This document shows, piece by piece, positions 11,881-23,465 of a DNA stretch of 64,000 bases. The notes beneath the pieces were generated by a model. It was not told the DNA's origin. It ran no database searches and saw only the letters and a list, made by a program, of their open reading frames with translations. The DNA lies in contig CAMGYJ010000008.1 in assembly GCA_946122785.1 (NCBI GenBank), forward strand, positions 53,392,963 to 53,456,962, in the 5' to 3' direction. The DNA is from Linum tenue (taxonomy: Eukaryota > Streptophyta > Magnoliopsida > Malpighiales > Linaceae). Position 1 is the stretch's first letter, and every line of letters begins with the position of its first letter. Made by a program: the position numbers and the translations under genes.

Positions 11881-14800
11881 ACTGTCGTTATCAACGTTTC
11901 AATATAATTTTTAATGTTAGTGCTCTAAAATGACACGAACTTATTTGTTTATATTGGATTGCTTATGTAAGAAAATATTACCAACGCTGACATTATTGAT
12001 GGTGTTGTTTGGACCAAATTTACACCCTATTAACCTTTTTGAACCGACCAATTATCTTCTTATTGGCTTGTTATTAACATTTTCATGAAAAGTAACCAAA
12101 GGTTGAGGTATTTAAATTTAATTTATATCCCGAGTGATCAATAAGTTTGCTTTCCTCGGATAACTATAAACGATAACCCCCAGCATTTTTCTGCCTCACA
12201 ATCATGCTGAACGCATTACTAACATTTTAGCCAACAGATTAACATTGTATTGCGTCACCATTAACTTTTACATACGTTACTACCACATGTTATGTTATTA
12301 ATAATAGAAGCACGACTATCAATATTTAGTACAGTAGTCAGTACCAGAATGTCGAGAAAAGCAAAAACAGAACCGTCCACAACAAAGGTCAAGACAATCA
12401 ATTCATAGCTATCACCAAACTCTGCCAATAGTTCATCCAATAAAACTCCAGGACCGGCCATCACCTGGAAGTCGAGAAAAGCAGGACAAATGACGGAACA
12501 GTGGTGGTCAGGGGCGACGCGTGGAAGAGGAGCGCGGGATGTCTCAGATGCGCGCTAGGGACGTCGACATCGGCAACTGCTACCGAATTCAAGATGCGAC
12601 GATGGAGGAATGCGGTGGATGCTAAGGACGTCGGCGAAATAAAGATGCTGCAACAAACTACTATCGGACTGTGCACTAGAAGTAGAAAGGGAAAATGGGT
12701 TTTATTTAATTGTTTTTCTCTTTCCATTAAATATTTTTTTCCTTAATATCTAGTTTACCCTTACTAACCACCTAACTAATAACTTACCCTAAACCAACTA
12801 AAATGCTCACAACCAAGAGGAAGGCTTTAAGCATATGCTTAACCTTCTAGGCTTAAGCATCGGATCTGACCCAAGCTCTTTGGTACTGAAATGCAGCTTG
12901 TGAGGCCCGAAACATACGACACAAATATTCGGCTAATTGTGAAATTTCTATCATTTCGATTGGGCTGCGTTCTCCGAACCACATATGTTCGAAGTGGCGC
13001 CAAGCCCAAACGCCAACCCGTCAACGGCAACTCCTCAGACAAGCTGTGTGCCTCCCTGGGCGGTACCCCACACCATATCTCACAGTTGCATTTCTTTGTC
13101 AACTCTTCGTGCATCGAAGTCTGATATATCTCTGCCTCTTTGGGCTCTGATTAAGAGAATCACTGATTCTAATACAATCATTTAGCGAACGACCTTCAAA
13201 AATTATAGTTTAATGAAAGATATCTTAATTTAAGTAGATCAATGTAGTCAAAATCGCGCTTTTCAACTTAAAAACTTACAATTTTATGTTTCTAGTTCAC
13301 TAAAACGCTTCTACATTAAATATCAATTTTTATAACTTATGTAGTTAAAAACTGCGCTTTAAATAGATGATGTAACATTTAATGAACTTGTTACCACTAG
13401 AAGATATGAGTTTAAACCTAATTATCTTCATAAAACTAAGGAAGATTTCCTTCATGAAGATAACTCATTAAGACTTGTTATACGTTCAGTTTTTTTCCTT
13501 GCTACAAATTAAGAAAAGCATGTATCTGAAAAGATAGATTAGTGGATTACAATACTTAGGATCAAATTAGAAAGGTTGAGTAAAATTGACTTAATAAAAT
13601 TCGACGAGAACGCAAAAATTAACTTATTTTATAAAATATTCCTAAGTGGTTCATAGAAAGAAGCAGTTTCACCATAGTTGGTATCTGAGAGATTGTGAAG
13701 AGTATTTCAAAATTGATGCTTTTTTATGTTCAAAATATATTTTGTAAAAGGGAACAAAACAGTGTCTACTTTTGAAATTTAGAAAAATATAATATTTTTT
13801 GTCAACTCTAACGAATCGATGTGCACTTAACGTAGAGCTAAATAGTACTCATTGCATAAAGCTGTCTATTCAGTAGTACTCGTTGCCCTAAATGAAGTTA
13901 AGTGGCACACATTCATCATTACTTAAACTTAAGTGACGTCGTAGATATTTTACCCCCTAAGTTTGACCTGAGAAGAGGGCAGAAGCTTTTTCTCATTCAT
14001 CTAATTGTTGATTTAAATGTGTACGCCATTTGTAGACAAAAAAAAACTACAGCTCTAACATTTTAAAGTAAACAAAAATATATAATAATAAGTCAATAAA
14101 GATAAATTAATAAATATGAGAAAAGAACAAATGAAAAATGAAATTACTCATTCACGATACAAAAAATAGAATAAAGATGTTCCCGATTAAAGCTTTGCGT
14201 ATTCAAATTTTCCTTTTTCTAACTCTTCCACGCCAGCATACACTATCAGCCAATCACATCATTTTTAGCCACACAAAAAAAAACCGTAAAATGTTTCCTT
14301 TTTTTTGTAATTTAATCTCCATCAATTTCTTTTCTCATTTTCATCTTTTTCAAGCGTTTTTCTTAAATACATATGTTTTTGTCTTTCATATATGAATTAG
14401 GAGTGACCTTAATTGCAAGTAAGTCTAAATATCTATAATTATGAAATGGAATATATTATTTATATATTTATTTTTATTGTTTTGGTTGACGAATGTACAT
14501 GTAGAATTGGTTCATAAACCAACATTTGAAAAGTTTATTCTTTATGGAATACATTATCCTCACATGATTCAAGATTGAGTAAATGATCTATTATGAGTAT
14601 ATTGACAGCCACTAGTAAAATTGTATAATATAATCTTGTTATACAATTTTATCCAATAATTAATATCTCTCTATTAAGAGTTGAATTAGAAATAAGTCAA
14701 TATATCATTTCAATTTCATCTGTTGTTCCTTGAGAATGAATGTTTCTCTAATGATGACAAAAAGTTAATTAATAGAAATATCGTGTATGCATAAGATTAA

Positions 14801-14890
14801 CGAGAATTAAACAAAATTTCTCATCTTATTATTATTAACTCTACGCTAATTATCTTCGTAGGGAATACTGATCAACTCCAATTGCCCAGA
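11881..14890. other. Intergenic DNA, no gene recognised
   Basis: AT-rich intergenic sequence. Short open frames near 12261-12746 and 12839-13185 do not match a family I know. A minus-strand frame at 12261-12464 starts MMAGPGVLLDELLAEF, but there is no support beyond openness. Around 13140 the phrase tttgggctctgatt recalls the region next to copia primer sites, but no LTR accompanies it. Confidence 0.4.
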
Positions 14891-15700
14891 AGGAAGCACT
14901 GAAAATTCCTTACTTTCATTCCCAACGTTTTACCTTTTAGGGTTTGGAGTTTTCTATATATGAAACAAACAAATCGGAATCCTTCTGCTTCTTCTCTTCT
15001 TCCCCATTGTTACCCCTTCTTTCTTTATTCCACCCTTTTCAGTTTTGCCCCTATTCATATCCCCTATGTTACATAGGCTATGTAACCTTCTCCCTGGGCC
15101 ATATGCCCAGATCCTGGAAGCCCATGCCATGTATATTCTTTTCACTTTCCAAAATCCATAACGTGAGAAAAGGGAAACAATGGGATAAGAAGAGAATCAG
15201 AATTTTGAGAGGTTCCAAGAAGATATCTTTGTCACTTTGTGTAGGGACTTTCAGGGGTGCTATTAATTAGTCAATTGGAGGTAGGAAGCAGCCTAAATTC
15301 TTGAAACAAAAGGTGAAAGGCACATTTTTCTTTTTTCTCTGTTATTTTTATGTTCTGGGATATTCATATTCTGAGCCTTGCCACAGCCAAGCAGAGAGAC
15401 AAAGAGAGAACCTAAAGTCGGAATCTTGCATGTGGACTGAGGCGGCCGGTGGGGATATCCTTTGCCTTCTTGCTTCTGTTTCATTTCTTTGTTCCTTTTC
15501 ACTTTTTCCCCTCCACTTTTGGTGAGAATCGTGTTGGGAAGACGAAGAAGGTTCTGTGCTGCAGGAGCTGGCCTGCTGGGCAGGCAGCGGAACGGCATAT
15601 GTACTTTTGCATGCAGATAGTGGGAATGTATATCAAAAGTTACAACAAAAATACCGGTTATTGTCAGAATTTTTTTAAGCTAATGTGGTCTTTGAACAGT
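14891..15700 (+). other. Transcript-like region without recognised protein
   Basis: Starts near a TATA-like tctatatatgaaa (about 14950) and has moderately GC-rich blocks. Contains open frames of 108 codons (14944-15270) and 91 codons (15449-15724) whose translations show no known domain. A perfect 8-bp inverted repeat around agg/c (gttacata..tatgtaac) lies near 15067-15086. It might be a non-coding transcript or the remains of one. I saw none of the conserved plant miRNA sequences I could check by eye. Confidence 0.2.
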
Positions 15701-15701
15701 A

Positions 15702-15709
15702 ACATGTAC
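15702..15709. repeat. 8-bp target duplication of MITE, left
   Basis: The sequence acatgtac occurs here and again at 15968-15975, directly flanking the element. Eight bases is the hAT signature. Confidence 0.88.
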
Positions 15710-15967
15710 CAAGGGCGGAGCTAGAATTTTGAGACTGGAGGGGCCGAAAATAATTAAACAAAATGTACGTGGTCAATTGATCAAACCAATGTCATTTAAG
15801 ACACAAGTCAACCTTGACTACCGTTAGATCAAATGGCTATCACATGACAACATTTACCTAACACGTTTTACTTACAAAATTTGTACTAAATATCCTTAAA
15901 GTTCTAGGGGCAGGGATCAATCCCGGGGACCGGGGCCCACCCTAGGTTGAGTGTAGCTGCGCCCCTG
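15710..15967. mobile_element. Non-autonomous hAT-type MITE (258 bp)
   Basis: Imperfect terminal inverted repeats: the left end begins caagggcggagctag and the right end, read on the other strand, begins caggggcgcagctac. An exact 8-bp target duplication acatgtac borders it on both sides. There is no coding capacity, so it would depend on transposase supplied elsewhere. The CAGGG-like terminus and the 8-bp duplication both fit the hAT superfamily. Confidence 0.88.
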
Positions 15968-15975
15968 ACATGTAC

Positions 15976-16208
15976 ATTGATGAGACTTGAAGGGTTTATA
16001 TAAATTACTCATAAAAATAGGTTTATATTGCTAACAAGACTTATACTATAAATAAGAAAAGTAGACCTACACAATAAAATTCTAATACTATAAGGACAAG
16101 AAATAATAATGAGATCATTTAACTTTTTTTTTTATCAAAATCTGTAAATATCATTATTTACTCATGTCTAACAATTCATTCATTTGTAAAGTAAACAAAC
16201 CGTATAAG
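15976..16208. other. Intergenic DNA
   Basis: AT-rich sequence with no recognisable feature between the MITE and the dispersed repeat copy. Confidence 0.4.
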
Positions 16209-17035
16209 GGAGGGTGCATACCCCTTGTCATGCATTTTTGTACAACTAAATTTGGCATTCGATTTTGAGTGAGGTCAGTATAAGAGAATGTGATTAAACG
16301 GGTTTCTTTCTTTTTTCCTACTTTTTATTCGATCAACTACAATGGTGCATAACCAAATCTGAGCCCTTGATATTAACTGGGATTAGATTGAGGAAGGGAT
16401 TACAGATTTTCTTTATAATTTTCCTACATTTTAATCAGTTTTCATCCTCATCGCTTAACTTGAATTTCAATTTTTTTGCAATATTTTTCCATCATTTTAA
16501 TCGGTTTTTATCCTGATCGGTGATCTAAAAATGATAACATTTTCAATATATTTCGAGCATAAATATGTGTACCACGCACCCACTCGCTGCCACCACCTTA
16601 GTACCACCTTGATTTTTAATTCAAGTTCATCGTGATTTATTCAATTACAAATTTTTGTGGGAAAAAATTTTCACCTCCAAATATACGATGCCGATATAGA
16701 GTGGTAATTGATGGTAGACGATGATGAAAAGGATAAATGACTATTAGTGTATACCTACTATCATATATACAACAATTCTACCACTATGGTCCACTTTCAT
16801 ACCACCTGATATAATCTTATGTACTACAAGCATTATCACATGGTATGTACTGATAATAAATGTCTCAATTTTTGTTTTTGTTCCAAAATATATAGAAGCG
16901 AATGTAGTTTTAAAGAGCACAGTTAATTTATTTTTTCTATGAAAAAAGTTTCAATTACGATTTAAAACAAAAGAAATATATCTTTTAGAGTTAAATTGGG
17001 GAAAAAATTAACTGTTTTTCATAAATGGTAAGTAG
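16209..17035 (+). repeat. Dispersed repeat family, copy 2
   Basis: Diverged direct-orientation relative of 1697-2620, with the same order of landmarks including the ggtgcataaccaaatctgag block near 16345 and the 3' block with aaatatatagaagcgaatgt and ttttaaagagcac (about 16887-16920). It lacks the tandem duplication found in copy 1. No coding sequence. Confidence 0.5.
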
Positions 17036-17108
17036 GGGTTATCAAATTTCATGCATATGTAATTGTCAAAAAGGAATTAAAAGAAAAGTGAGTGAGGAAT
17101 ATTTGCTA

Positions 17109-17138
17109 TGGTGACTTGCAAATCACCGTAACTTGCAC
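17109..17138 (+). repeat. KI-MULE copy A left terminal inverted repeat
   Basis: Thirty bases starting tggtgacttgc and ending gtaacttgcac. The reverse complement of 23436-23465 starts tggtgcattgc and ends gtaacttgcac. Five mismatches. Confidence 0.7.
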
Positions 17139-17990
17139 TGGTCGACCTTGTACATCAAATGTATCCTTATTCAATATGGATACAGTGAAGATTCAGTGGA
17201 CCATGTAACTCATAGGCCGACCTTGTCTACTATTTTCAAAAACAAGACCGAGGTTGATATTGACTAGTTAATGTGATAGAGGTCGACCTTTTAATGCACA
17301 ACACTAGAAAGGTAACCCTAACTTGTCTACCGCTTAATTCGCCCTAATCTCATCCTAAACAACTATGTCACAGTGACCATCACTCAAACCCGGGATTTGT
17401 TTTTTTTTTAGGGTTAGAGTTTTGGTGAAAAAGAAGACTGATGCTTGTTCTTCCTGTTCGGGTTCCAGACGGTCGACCACATACAAGGTGAGGTCGACAT
17501 AATTTAGGCTACAATTTACCCTTGCTCTATTCTAATTTGCTCCGTTTAATTCTAAGTTTGATTTGATTTGCTTTAATGTTCTAGTTTTGGGGAAGAAGAA
17601 GATCGTGGTGGTTGTTCCTGTACGTGTTCCATGGGGCCGACCACTTTCAAGGTAAGGTCGATCTATTTTAGCTAAGGTCGTCGTGATAATTTATTCGTAT
17701 TTTACTTCGTTTAAATTGTTGTTTTAGTTGCTTGCATAAGAATATTCGATCGGCCCAATTCGGAACATAGTCGACCATATGTATTAGTTTTGTTTGTTTG
17801 TCCGGAATGTCGACTTTGGCTTTGTTTGTAAGACCCTATTACGATTATGGGTCAACCGGGAATGGTCAAAGGTCGACCTAAATGGTTCTAGTAGTTACGA
17901 CATTAGATATATAAGGTCGGCCACATAATATTTCTGGTCGACCTAATCTCTGTTGTTCGTCATTTGTACACATTTGAAGTTAAATTTTGA
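17139..17990 (+). promoter_or_regulatory. Subterminal array of GGTCGACC-like motifs, copy A left
   Basis: The noncoding region between the left TIR and the first ORF contains repeated ggtcgacc, gtcgacc and close variants at irregular spacing (for example near 17140, 17280, 17470, 17490, 17870, 17935). The motif is its own reverse complement. Similar clusters recur at 18780-18845, 20450-21530 and 23080-23430 and throughout copy B. Subterminal motif arrays often bind transposase, but no binding function is shown here. Confidence 0.45.
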
Positions 17991-18018
17991 TTTGAATTTT
18001 TTTAAAATTGATTAGACG

Positions 18019-18740
18019 ATGACGCATGATGAGAAACAACAACACGATGAGGGTAAAATTATGCAAGTGTTGAAAGCCACACAAGAGCAGATGGTGATGT
18101 GTCAAAAAGAATTCAATGACTATCAGAAGTCCATGCGTGATACACTGGAGCAATTGTCGGTTCGATTAACAGATATGACTTGGATGATGCATGATAGTTT
18201 GAGAGGCTAGAAGGTGCTATCAAAGAAATACGTGTAGAACAAATAGAGAAGGGACGAACAGATGGTACCACAAAGAAATTTGACTTTGATGAAGAGGAGG
18301 AAGACCATAATGACTCTACAAATTGCTACCAAAGCATAGACAATTTATTGAAAGACAACAAGTTTAAGGTGAGAGTATATTCATATGTGAGTAAAGATGT
18401 TAGTATTACTAAGTACAAGAAATCGCGATATGAAAGTGACTCGTACACCACTCCCCAGAAGGATCGTTTAGCAAGAAAAGAATTATTTAGTGTTGATAGC
18501 CACGAAGATAAATCTAAGAATCATTTTGGAAAAGCATGGAGTAAGTTCAAGTTACATATTGATCTATTAAATAGAGAATGTGTGCTTGTTTTCATATGTA
18601 ACTTCAATTTTAACTCTGAGTTGTAGGTCATAAAAATGGAGGGGCTAGAAGAATTTATAAAATATCTGCGACATCTAGTTGAAGACTTGTTTTATGCTGT
18701 TACTAAAGAGAAGGCTGGAGACACGAAATATGACAGGTAA
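18019..18740 (+). pseudogene. KI-MULE first ORF: acidic, helical protein of unknown function
   Basis: The start at 18019 gives MTHDEKQQHDEGKIMQ and continues through KEFNDYQKSMRDTLEQLSV to a stop at 18210. Later segments in neighbouring frames include KKFDFDEEEEDHND. The relative in copy B (43901-44275, minus) reads on much further: EFNDYQNSIRDTVEQLSVRL, then KKFDFDEEEEDHDDSANCYQ. Conservation between two decayed elements shows this is a real part of the element's coding sequence. Composition suggests an amphipathic helix followed by an acidic stretch. It may be the N-terminal part of the protease protein. A further exon-like piece follows an acceptor at about 18627 (VIKMEGLEEFIKYLRHL). I do not recognise a domain. 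Confidence 0.5.
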
Positions 18741-18879
18741 GAGAAGTATTATTTTTTTTAAAAGTATGTTGGCGATCGTTTTAATAATGAGGTCAACCAT
18801 GTGTCGTGTATAAGTCTACCATGTCTATGAATAGGTCGACCGAGATTGTGCAAGTCACAATTGACATATTTGGTTTTTT

Positions 18880-19816
18880 TCCCCAGTTTGGCCGTTATTA
18901 ACTTTGTTAGCGAAAACATACAACGGAAACATTTGAGTTCTGTCATTGGTGAGAGTAGTTGGATTTGCTCATCCGTAAGTACTATACTGCTTCGACTTTG
19001 GTATGAATTGTGCACTTTTCTATTATGATTTACTTGGATTTTGTGATTGATTGGTTGTTTGTAAGTAGTGGATTTGTGTGCAATGGCACTAACAATGACT
19101 GAAAAAAATGAGAATAAAGAGCCAAATGTCTGGTATTTGCCAAATATGTTTTCGGTAATAGCCATAATTTCTATTTATTGGCATAACCTAGTTATTAATA
19201 GTGTACCATGTCTTTTAATTTCCTTTTATGATGCATAAAATGGTAGGTTGTAATGAAAACCGAAAAAAACTCATAACAGGTTGATGGATGATGGCGTGGT
19301 GTTTATGCCGAATGTTACTGCATGCAAGAAGGTTAGCCAACGTCCCTATCTCACTAAACATTCAAAGTACATTTGTTTGTATTATCATTTTATAACATAC
19401 TTTTTCTTTGCTAGATATTTATGCCAGTTATAGACGATGACGCACGTCATTGGTTTCTGTATTTCGTCAATGTCCAGGAAAAAACTGCATCTTTTCTTGG
19501 CAGTCTACTAGCAACAAACGAGGCGGGTCGTAAACGTAAATCAAACCACGTCAAGAAAATGGTAAGTGTTTCCTATAAAATTCTTACTGCTAAGTGTCAC
19601 GTATTCTGCTAGAAGCATATAATATTCGTTGTTTGTGTGTAGTTGTCCAAACATCATGATATGTTCAAACCGCAGCACATGAGCAATGCAGAAGTACCAA
19701 ATTTTGGAGATTTCAATATGGATAAGCTATGCGTTCAAGGGCAAAGTAATAGTACCGAGTGTGGTGTGCAAGTGAGACAGTGGATGCGCTATGGATCCAA
19801 AGATCTGGATAAAGTG
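18880..19816 (+). pseudogene. Ulp1-like cysteine protease (C48) exons in KI-MULE copy A
   Basis: Ulp1/SENP proteases cut SUMO or related modifiers and use a His-Asp-Cys triad with a helper Gln. Three exon-like blocks are visible: 18880-18978 (INFVSENIQRKHLSS, donor gtaagta); 19414-19561 (FMPVIDDDARHWFLYFVNVQ, holding the catalytic His in RHW, donor gtaagtg); and 19643-19816 (FGDFNMDKLCVQGQSNS then TECGVQV, with the helper Gln and the catalytic Cys). Acceptor sites at tttgctag and tgtgtag precede the second and third blocks. Triad positions look conserved, but the exons do not form a continuous intact gene and the rest of the fold is short. The His block is repeated in copy B, where a CACTA end interrupts it. 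Confidence 0.72.
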
Positions 19817-19865
19817 GTTAGTATATCGTCAACCAAAAAACTTGCTTAAATTTTTTTTTGTTTTT

Positions 19866-20520
19866 TAGTTCTAAAGATGACAAGACGTTTCTGCAAGGCA
19901 TCCTATAATGTACGCTTTGATCGGGGGAAGAGAATGTGGGTTGTTTCTAAGTTCTAGAGGAAGCACTCACATCATTGCTGCAACGAATAAGAAACTCAAT
20001 TTTTTCGGTCTTATCGAAATGTAAGTGAAGGAGACAAGGCATTGGCGATAGGGATCCGACAGTTAGGAAAAAAACAACGCAACATTGTTTAGTTTATGAA
20101 GAATAAAGTTGGAGGATATGAGAATCTGGGGTACACTCCAAAGGATTTGGATAACGCTGTTTAGAAAGCCCGAAAAGATGAAGACGATCTAATAGGAGAT
20201 ATAAACCAAACATTGGGTTACTTGGAAAGTAAACATACTTCTAAAACATGCCGCTTCTTCAAGTACACAATCAACGATCAAGGTGAATTAAGCAATCTAT
20301 TTTGGTCGGACTCCACATCTAGACCATATTACAATTTTTTGTGGATGTCTTCGCGTTTAATGCATGCTACAAGTGCAACGAATACAATCGGCCATTTGTT
20401 ATGATAGTAGGTGTAAATCACCGCCATCGCAACAGAGGAAACAGTTGACCTGATGAAGGAAGAGATTGACCAGATTAATTTCGGTCGCCTATTTTTTGAA
20501 CGTGGTTGACCACGCAATTA
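19866..20520 (+). pseudogene. FAR1-like MULE transposase remnant, copy A
   Basis: Segments in shifting frames give RFCKASYNVRFDRGKRMW (FAR1 DNA-binding-like), KNKVGGYENLGYTPKDLDN, KYTINDQGELSNLFWSDS and SRPYYNF, then, after a one-base shift near 20335, VDVFAFNACYKCNEYN and PFVMIVGVNH. This order is typical of the N-terminal half of FAR1/MULE transposases, including the start of the DDE domain (FNACYK, where an Asp is usual). The sequence stops being recognisable after about 20450, so the rest of the catalytic domain is lost here. Several stop codons occur. The missing C-terminal part is represented in copy B at 37327-38330. Confidence 0.75.
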
Positions 20521-21560
20521 TTCGGATGACCAGACCAAATTAAAAAAAAAATACAGTCCAACCCTAAAAACCTACCCCTTTAACTCCACTATGTAGCAAT
20601 CTTCTCCGCTCAGTTTTCTATCTTCACGTCTTTCTCACTTTCTTCTTTTCTCTCATTTACTTCTCCGTCTATAACAAAAAAAAAACCCTAGAAGAAGCAC
20701 AAAAAAACTCCAATCTATTGCATTCACAACTGCTCATAACAAGAATAAGGTATGTTTCTCGTATGTTCTTTACATTTTGCTACATTTTCGATAGAATGGA
20801 CTAGTTTTTAAACCCCCAAAACCTGCGATTTTGGCTGATGTTCGACAAAATTGGTCGGGCGATTCATAGCCAGATCGACCGACCCCGTTTGCAGCGAAAG
20901 TAGATTTGTTTTAAACCCACAAAACCTACAAAAAGTAAGATTTTTCCGACAGAATCGGTATACCTTCTGCATCCACGGTCGGCTGACTCTGTTTGGTTTC
21001 TCGGCAAGTGCTTTAAATCTATAAAGTTAGTGTTTCGTATACTCTTCGTCAAAATTGGCGACATTGTTCGTCCGTGATTGACCTTGTTCGTCTGTGGTCA
21101 GCCGACCACGTTTCATTACGACATCATTCAAGTGGTCGTTTGGTTGGCTGGGTGTCGCCCGATTCTATTATGGTTCCGCTTGCAAAAATAGGTCGGCCAA
21201 TTTTATTTTGAGGTCGACCGTTTCCGTATGATTTTGTCGATTTATACAATAGTCTTAGCGATTTAAGCTTCTATTTGTAAAAAATGTTCGACCGATTATG
21301 TTTGAGGTCGACCGATGGTGTTTGGTTTCGTCGATTTATGGAAAAATCTTGGCGATCTAAAGCTTCTTTTTGCACAAAAAGTTTGACCTATTTATAGTGA
21401 GGTCGACCATTTTTTATTTGTTTCGTCGATTCTAGCAAAGTGTTCTAGTTTATTGATATTTTTAGGCTTCTGCATGCAACGTATAGGCCGACCTATTTCC
21501 AGCCAGGTAGACCGAGTTTATTTGGTTTCGTCATTCGTCTAATGTGAACTCTCGTTTCTT
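20521..21560 (+). promoter_or_regulatory. Second GGTCGACC-rich noncoding block, copy A
   Basis: About 1 kb without a gene, with repeated gtcgacc/ggtcgaccg motifs (near 21180-21230, 21305, 21400, 21490) and a pyrimidine-rich leader-like segment at 20580-20660. A new coding relic starts just after it, at 21572. It resembles the leader block preceding the first ORF (17400-17640), so it may be a second internal promoter region. That is inference. Confidence 0.35.
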
Positions 21561-21571
21561 TTGATCTATGG

Positions 21572-22240
21572 ATGGATAGAGGAAAGAAGAAAAGAAAGTC
21601 ATCCAAAGTGACTGAATCAAGTTCTGAATGGGAAGAGTTCAACCGAACTCTGTTTCAGACCAAGGAGCAAAGTGACAAATATAAAGAAAGGAGAATGCAC
21701 AACCCCAAGGTGGCTCCTCAAAGGCCATTGACGACTGATGTGTATGCTCATCTCAAGGATTACGGGTTCCTTCACCATATTTGGAGCAAGATTGGTTGAA
21801 GGTGATATTTCTCAATGTACCATACTACCCAAAAATGGTACAGTACTTCTACAACAATATTATCTATCAACGTTCTACAAATTTATCGATTCTTGCGTTT
21901 TAAAGCTATGTGAATGGGGTGGAGATTCGTATCACCAAGAATGTGTTAGCAGAAGTACTAGAGACTCCTAAACTAGGGAGAGAATCGATTATTAAAATGC
22001 TTAGAATGAAACTCATTTCTCGAGAACCAAGCAAATACATATTGTATGTGGTCTTGATAAAGAGGAAGATGTTGAGGCTCGCAGTAGAACAACTATTCGC
22101 CAGTAGACACAAGCCAGAGTTCTTCATCATATGCTCTCCTATAACATTCTTTCAAAGGGTGGACATCGGGAGTCAGTCACCTACTTTGACATGTAGCTCC
22201 TTACCAACCTACTTTCAAATGAGAAGGTGAGATTGTCATA
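21572..22240 (+). pseudogene. Second coding relic in KI-MULE copy A, unidentified
   Basis: Starts MDRGKKKRKSSKVTESSSEW (basic, serine-rich) and runs to a stop at 21799. It continues in another frame through YNNIIYQRSTNL and, from 21910, VNGVEIRITKNVLAEVLE and onward to 22230. The pattern 'FY.N...YVNGVEI.ITKNVLAEVLE.P' resembles the domain found in many plant transposon-associated proteins that precedes conserved helices. I call this only a resemblance. Beyond 22240 there is open but stop-riddled sequence to about 22780. Confidence 0.35.
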
Positions 22241-22544
22241 CTTGATCTTTAAACACATGCTTGCTGTTGCAGAGAGTCCAAACAGAAATCTTCCATATGG
22301 GATGTTCCTGACTTTGCTATTTTAGCATTTTTGTGTGGATTTAAGCGGTTAGGTTGGCTTAAGAGTCACAAGGCAGAAGTTCTACACAGTTACATCCCTG
22401 AAGAAAATGGGATTTGAGATGCATGATGGTGTGTATGTCCGAGCATACAATCCTCATATAGTCCATGATGATGATGATGATGACGACGAGCTAATGGCGG
22501 AGCCACAAAGTTCAAATCTAGCAGTCACCTTAGATGGTATATGG

Positions 22545-22690
22545 GATCGCATGAATGGCATGTACGACTACAAGGGGTAGCTGTCCACCTAGATGACTGC
22601 ATATACGACTACACAAATGACTAGCATATACGACTACATGGGGCAGATGTCCACCTAGATGAGAACACTGCATGTGACTATAACAGAGAT
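22545..22690 (+). repeat. Short tandem repeat of a catatacgactac unit
   Basis: The phrases tgtccacctagatga and atacgactac recur at short spacing across this stretch in two to three imperfect units. Local slippage or duplication inside the KI-MULE. Confidence 0.6.
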
Positions 22691-23465
22691 GCATGCATCC
22701 CACCACATCCTACTATCATAACGCTAGCACCACCAATGAAGGAAATGCGGATGAGTGGGAGAGGGGAGAGGTCTAGGAACTCTATGGTTTTAGATTGTGT
22801 TTTGTTGTTGTTAAGTCTTAAAGATGATTTGGTTTGAATAAACTTTGATTGTGGATTGATATTATGTGGTTTTCGATTTTAGGTATGTGTGAACAATTAT
22901 GAGGTGTGTTTTATTGTATTTTTGTTAGTGTGTTAAGTTGTTACATTATGAAGTTATGGTTTCTTGCTATCATGAAAGAGGATTGATTATGTTGGTTTCA
23001 AACATAATTTGTACGAGCAAACGAGCCACACACATCGACATACATAAGCAAAAAAGTCAAAGGTCATAGGCTGATTTTCCTATAAGAGGTCGACCTTTTA
23101 CTGTATGCGATCGATCGCGAAATCAACACTTTTTATCTACTTTCACGTCAAAGGGGGGTGGATGAATGGATAGTACTTTAGTCTTCTTTCTGGTCGACCT
23201 CTTTCTGTAAATGGCCGACCATTTATGTAATGACTGCCATCAATTGGTTAAACTCTTATGTTTCTTCTGGCTACATTAAAAGGCCGACCGAATTTTTATG
23301 GTGGTCGACCATGAAGGTATCAACTAACTTAAAATGTTCGACGACTATATGTTACTTGTTGGCCTTGATTTTTCATCAGAGTGACCACGATAGTGAGTTC
23401 GGTTGACCTCAATTGGGCATAGGTCGGACCGAATTGTGCAAGTTACAATGACTTGCAATGCACCA

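Larger units (their letters stand above)
17109..23465 (+). mobile_element. KI (Kaonashi)-type Mutator-like element, copy A
   Basis: Bounded by imperfect 30-bp terminal inverted repeats (17109-17138 and 23436-23465, 25 of 30 bases matching). Inside, on the plus strand, are an acidic coiled-coil-like ORF, a Ulp1-type cysteine protease spread over small exons, and a FAR1-like MULE transposase remnant, followed by an unidentified coding relic. MULEs that carry Ulp1 protease sequence are known from plants as KI-MULEs. Noncoding parts contain many GGTCGACC palindromes. I could not find a clean 9- to 10-bp target duplication. All coding parts are interrupted, so this copy is probably inactive. A reverse-oriented relative lies at 36225-45040. 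Confidence 0.75.

Noticed and set aside
12839..13185. Possible copia remnant suggested by tttgggctctgatt
   Set aside because: No LTR or coding sequence supports it and the tRNA-complementary sequence is incomplete.
15040..15120. Possible miRNA hairpin around gttacata..tatgtaac and ctgggccatatgcccag
   Set aside because: Only short palindromes; no extended stem and no match to conserved plant miRNAs that I could recall.
17099..17108. Target duplication for KI-MULE copy A
   Set aside because: The 10 bases outside the two TIRs do not match.
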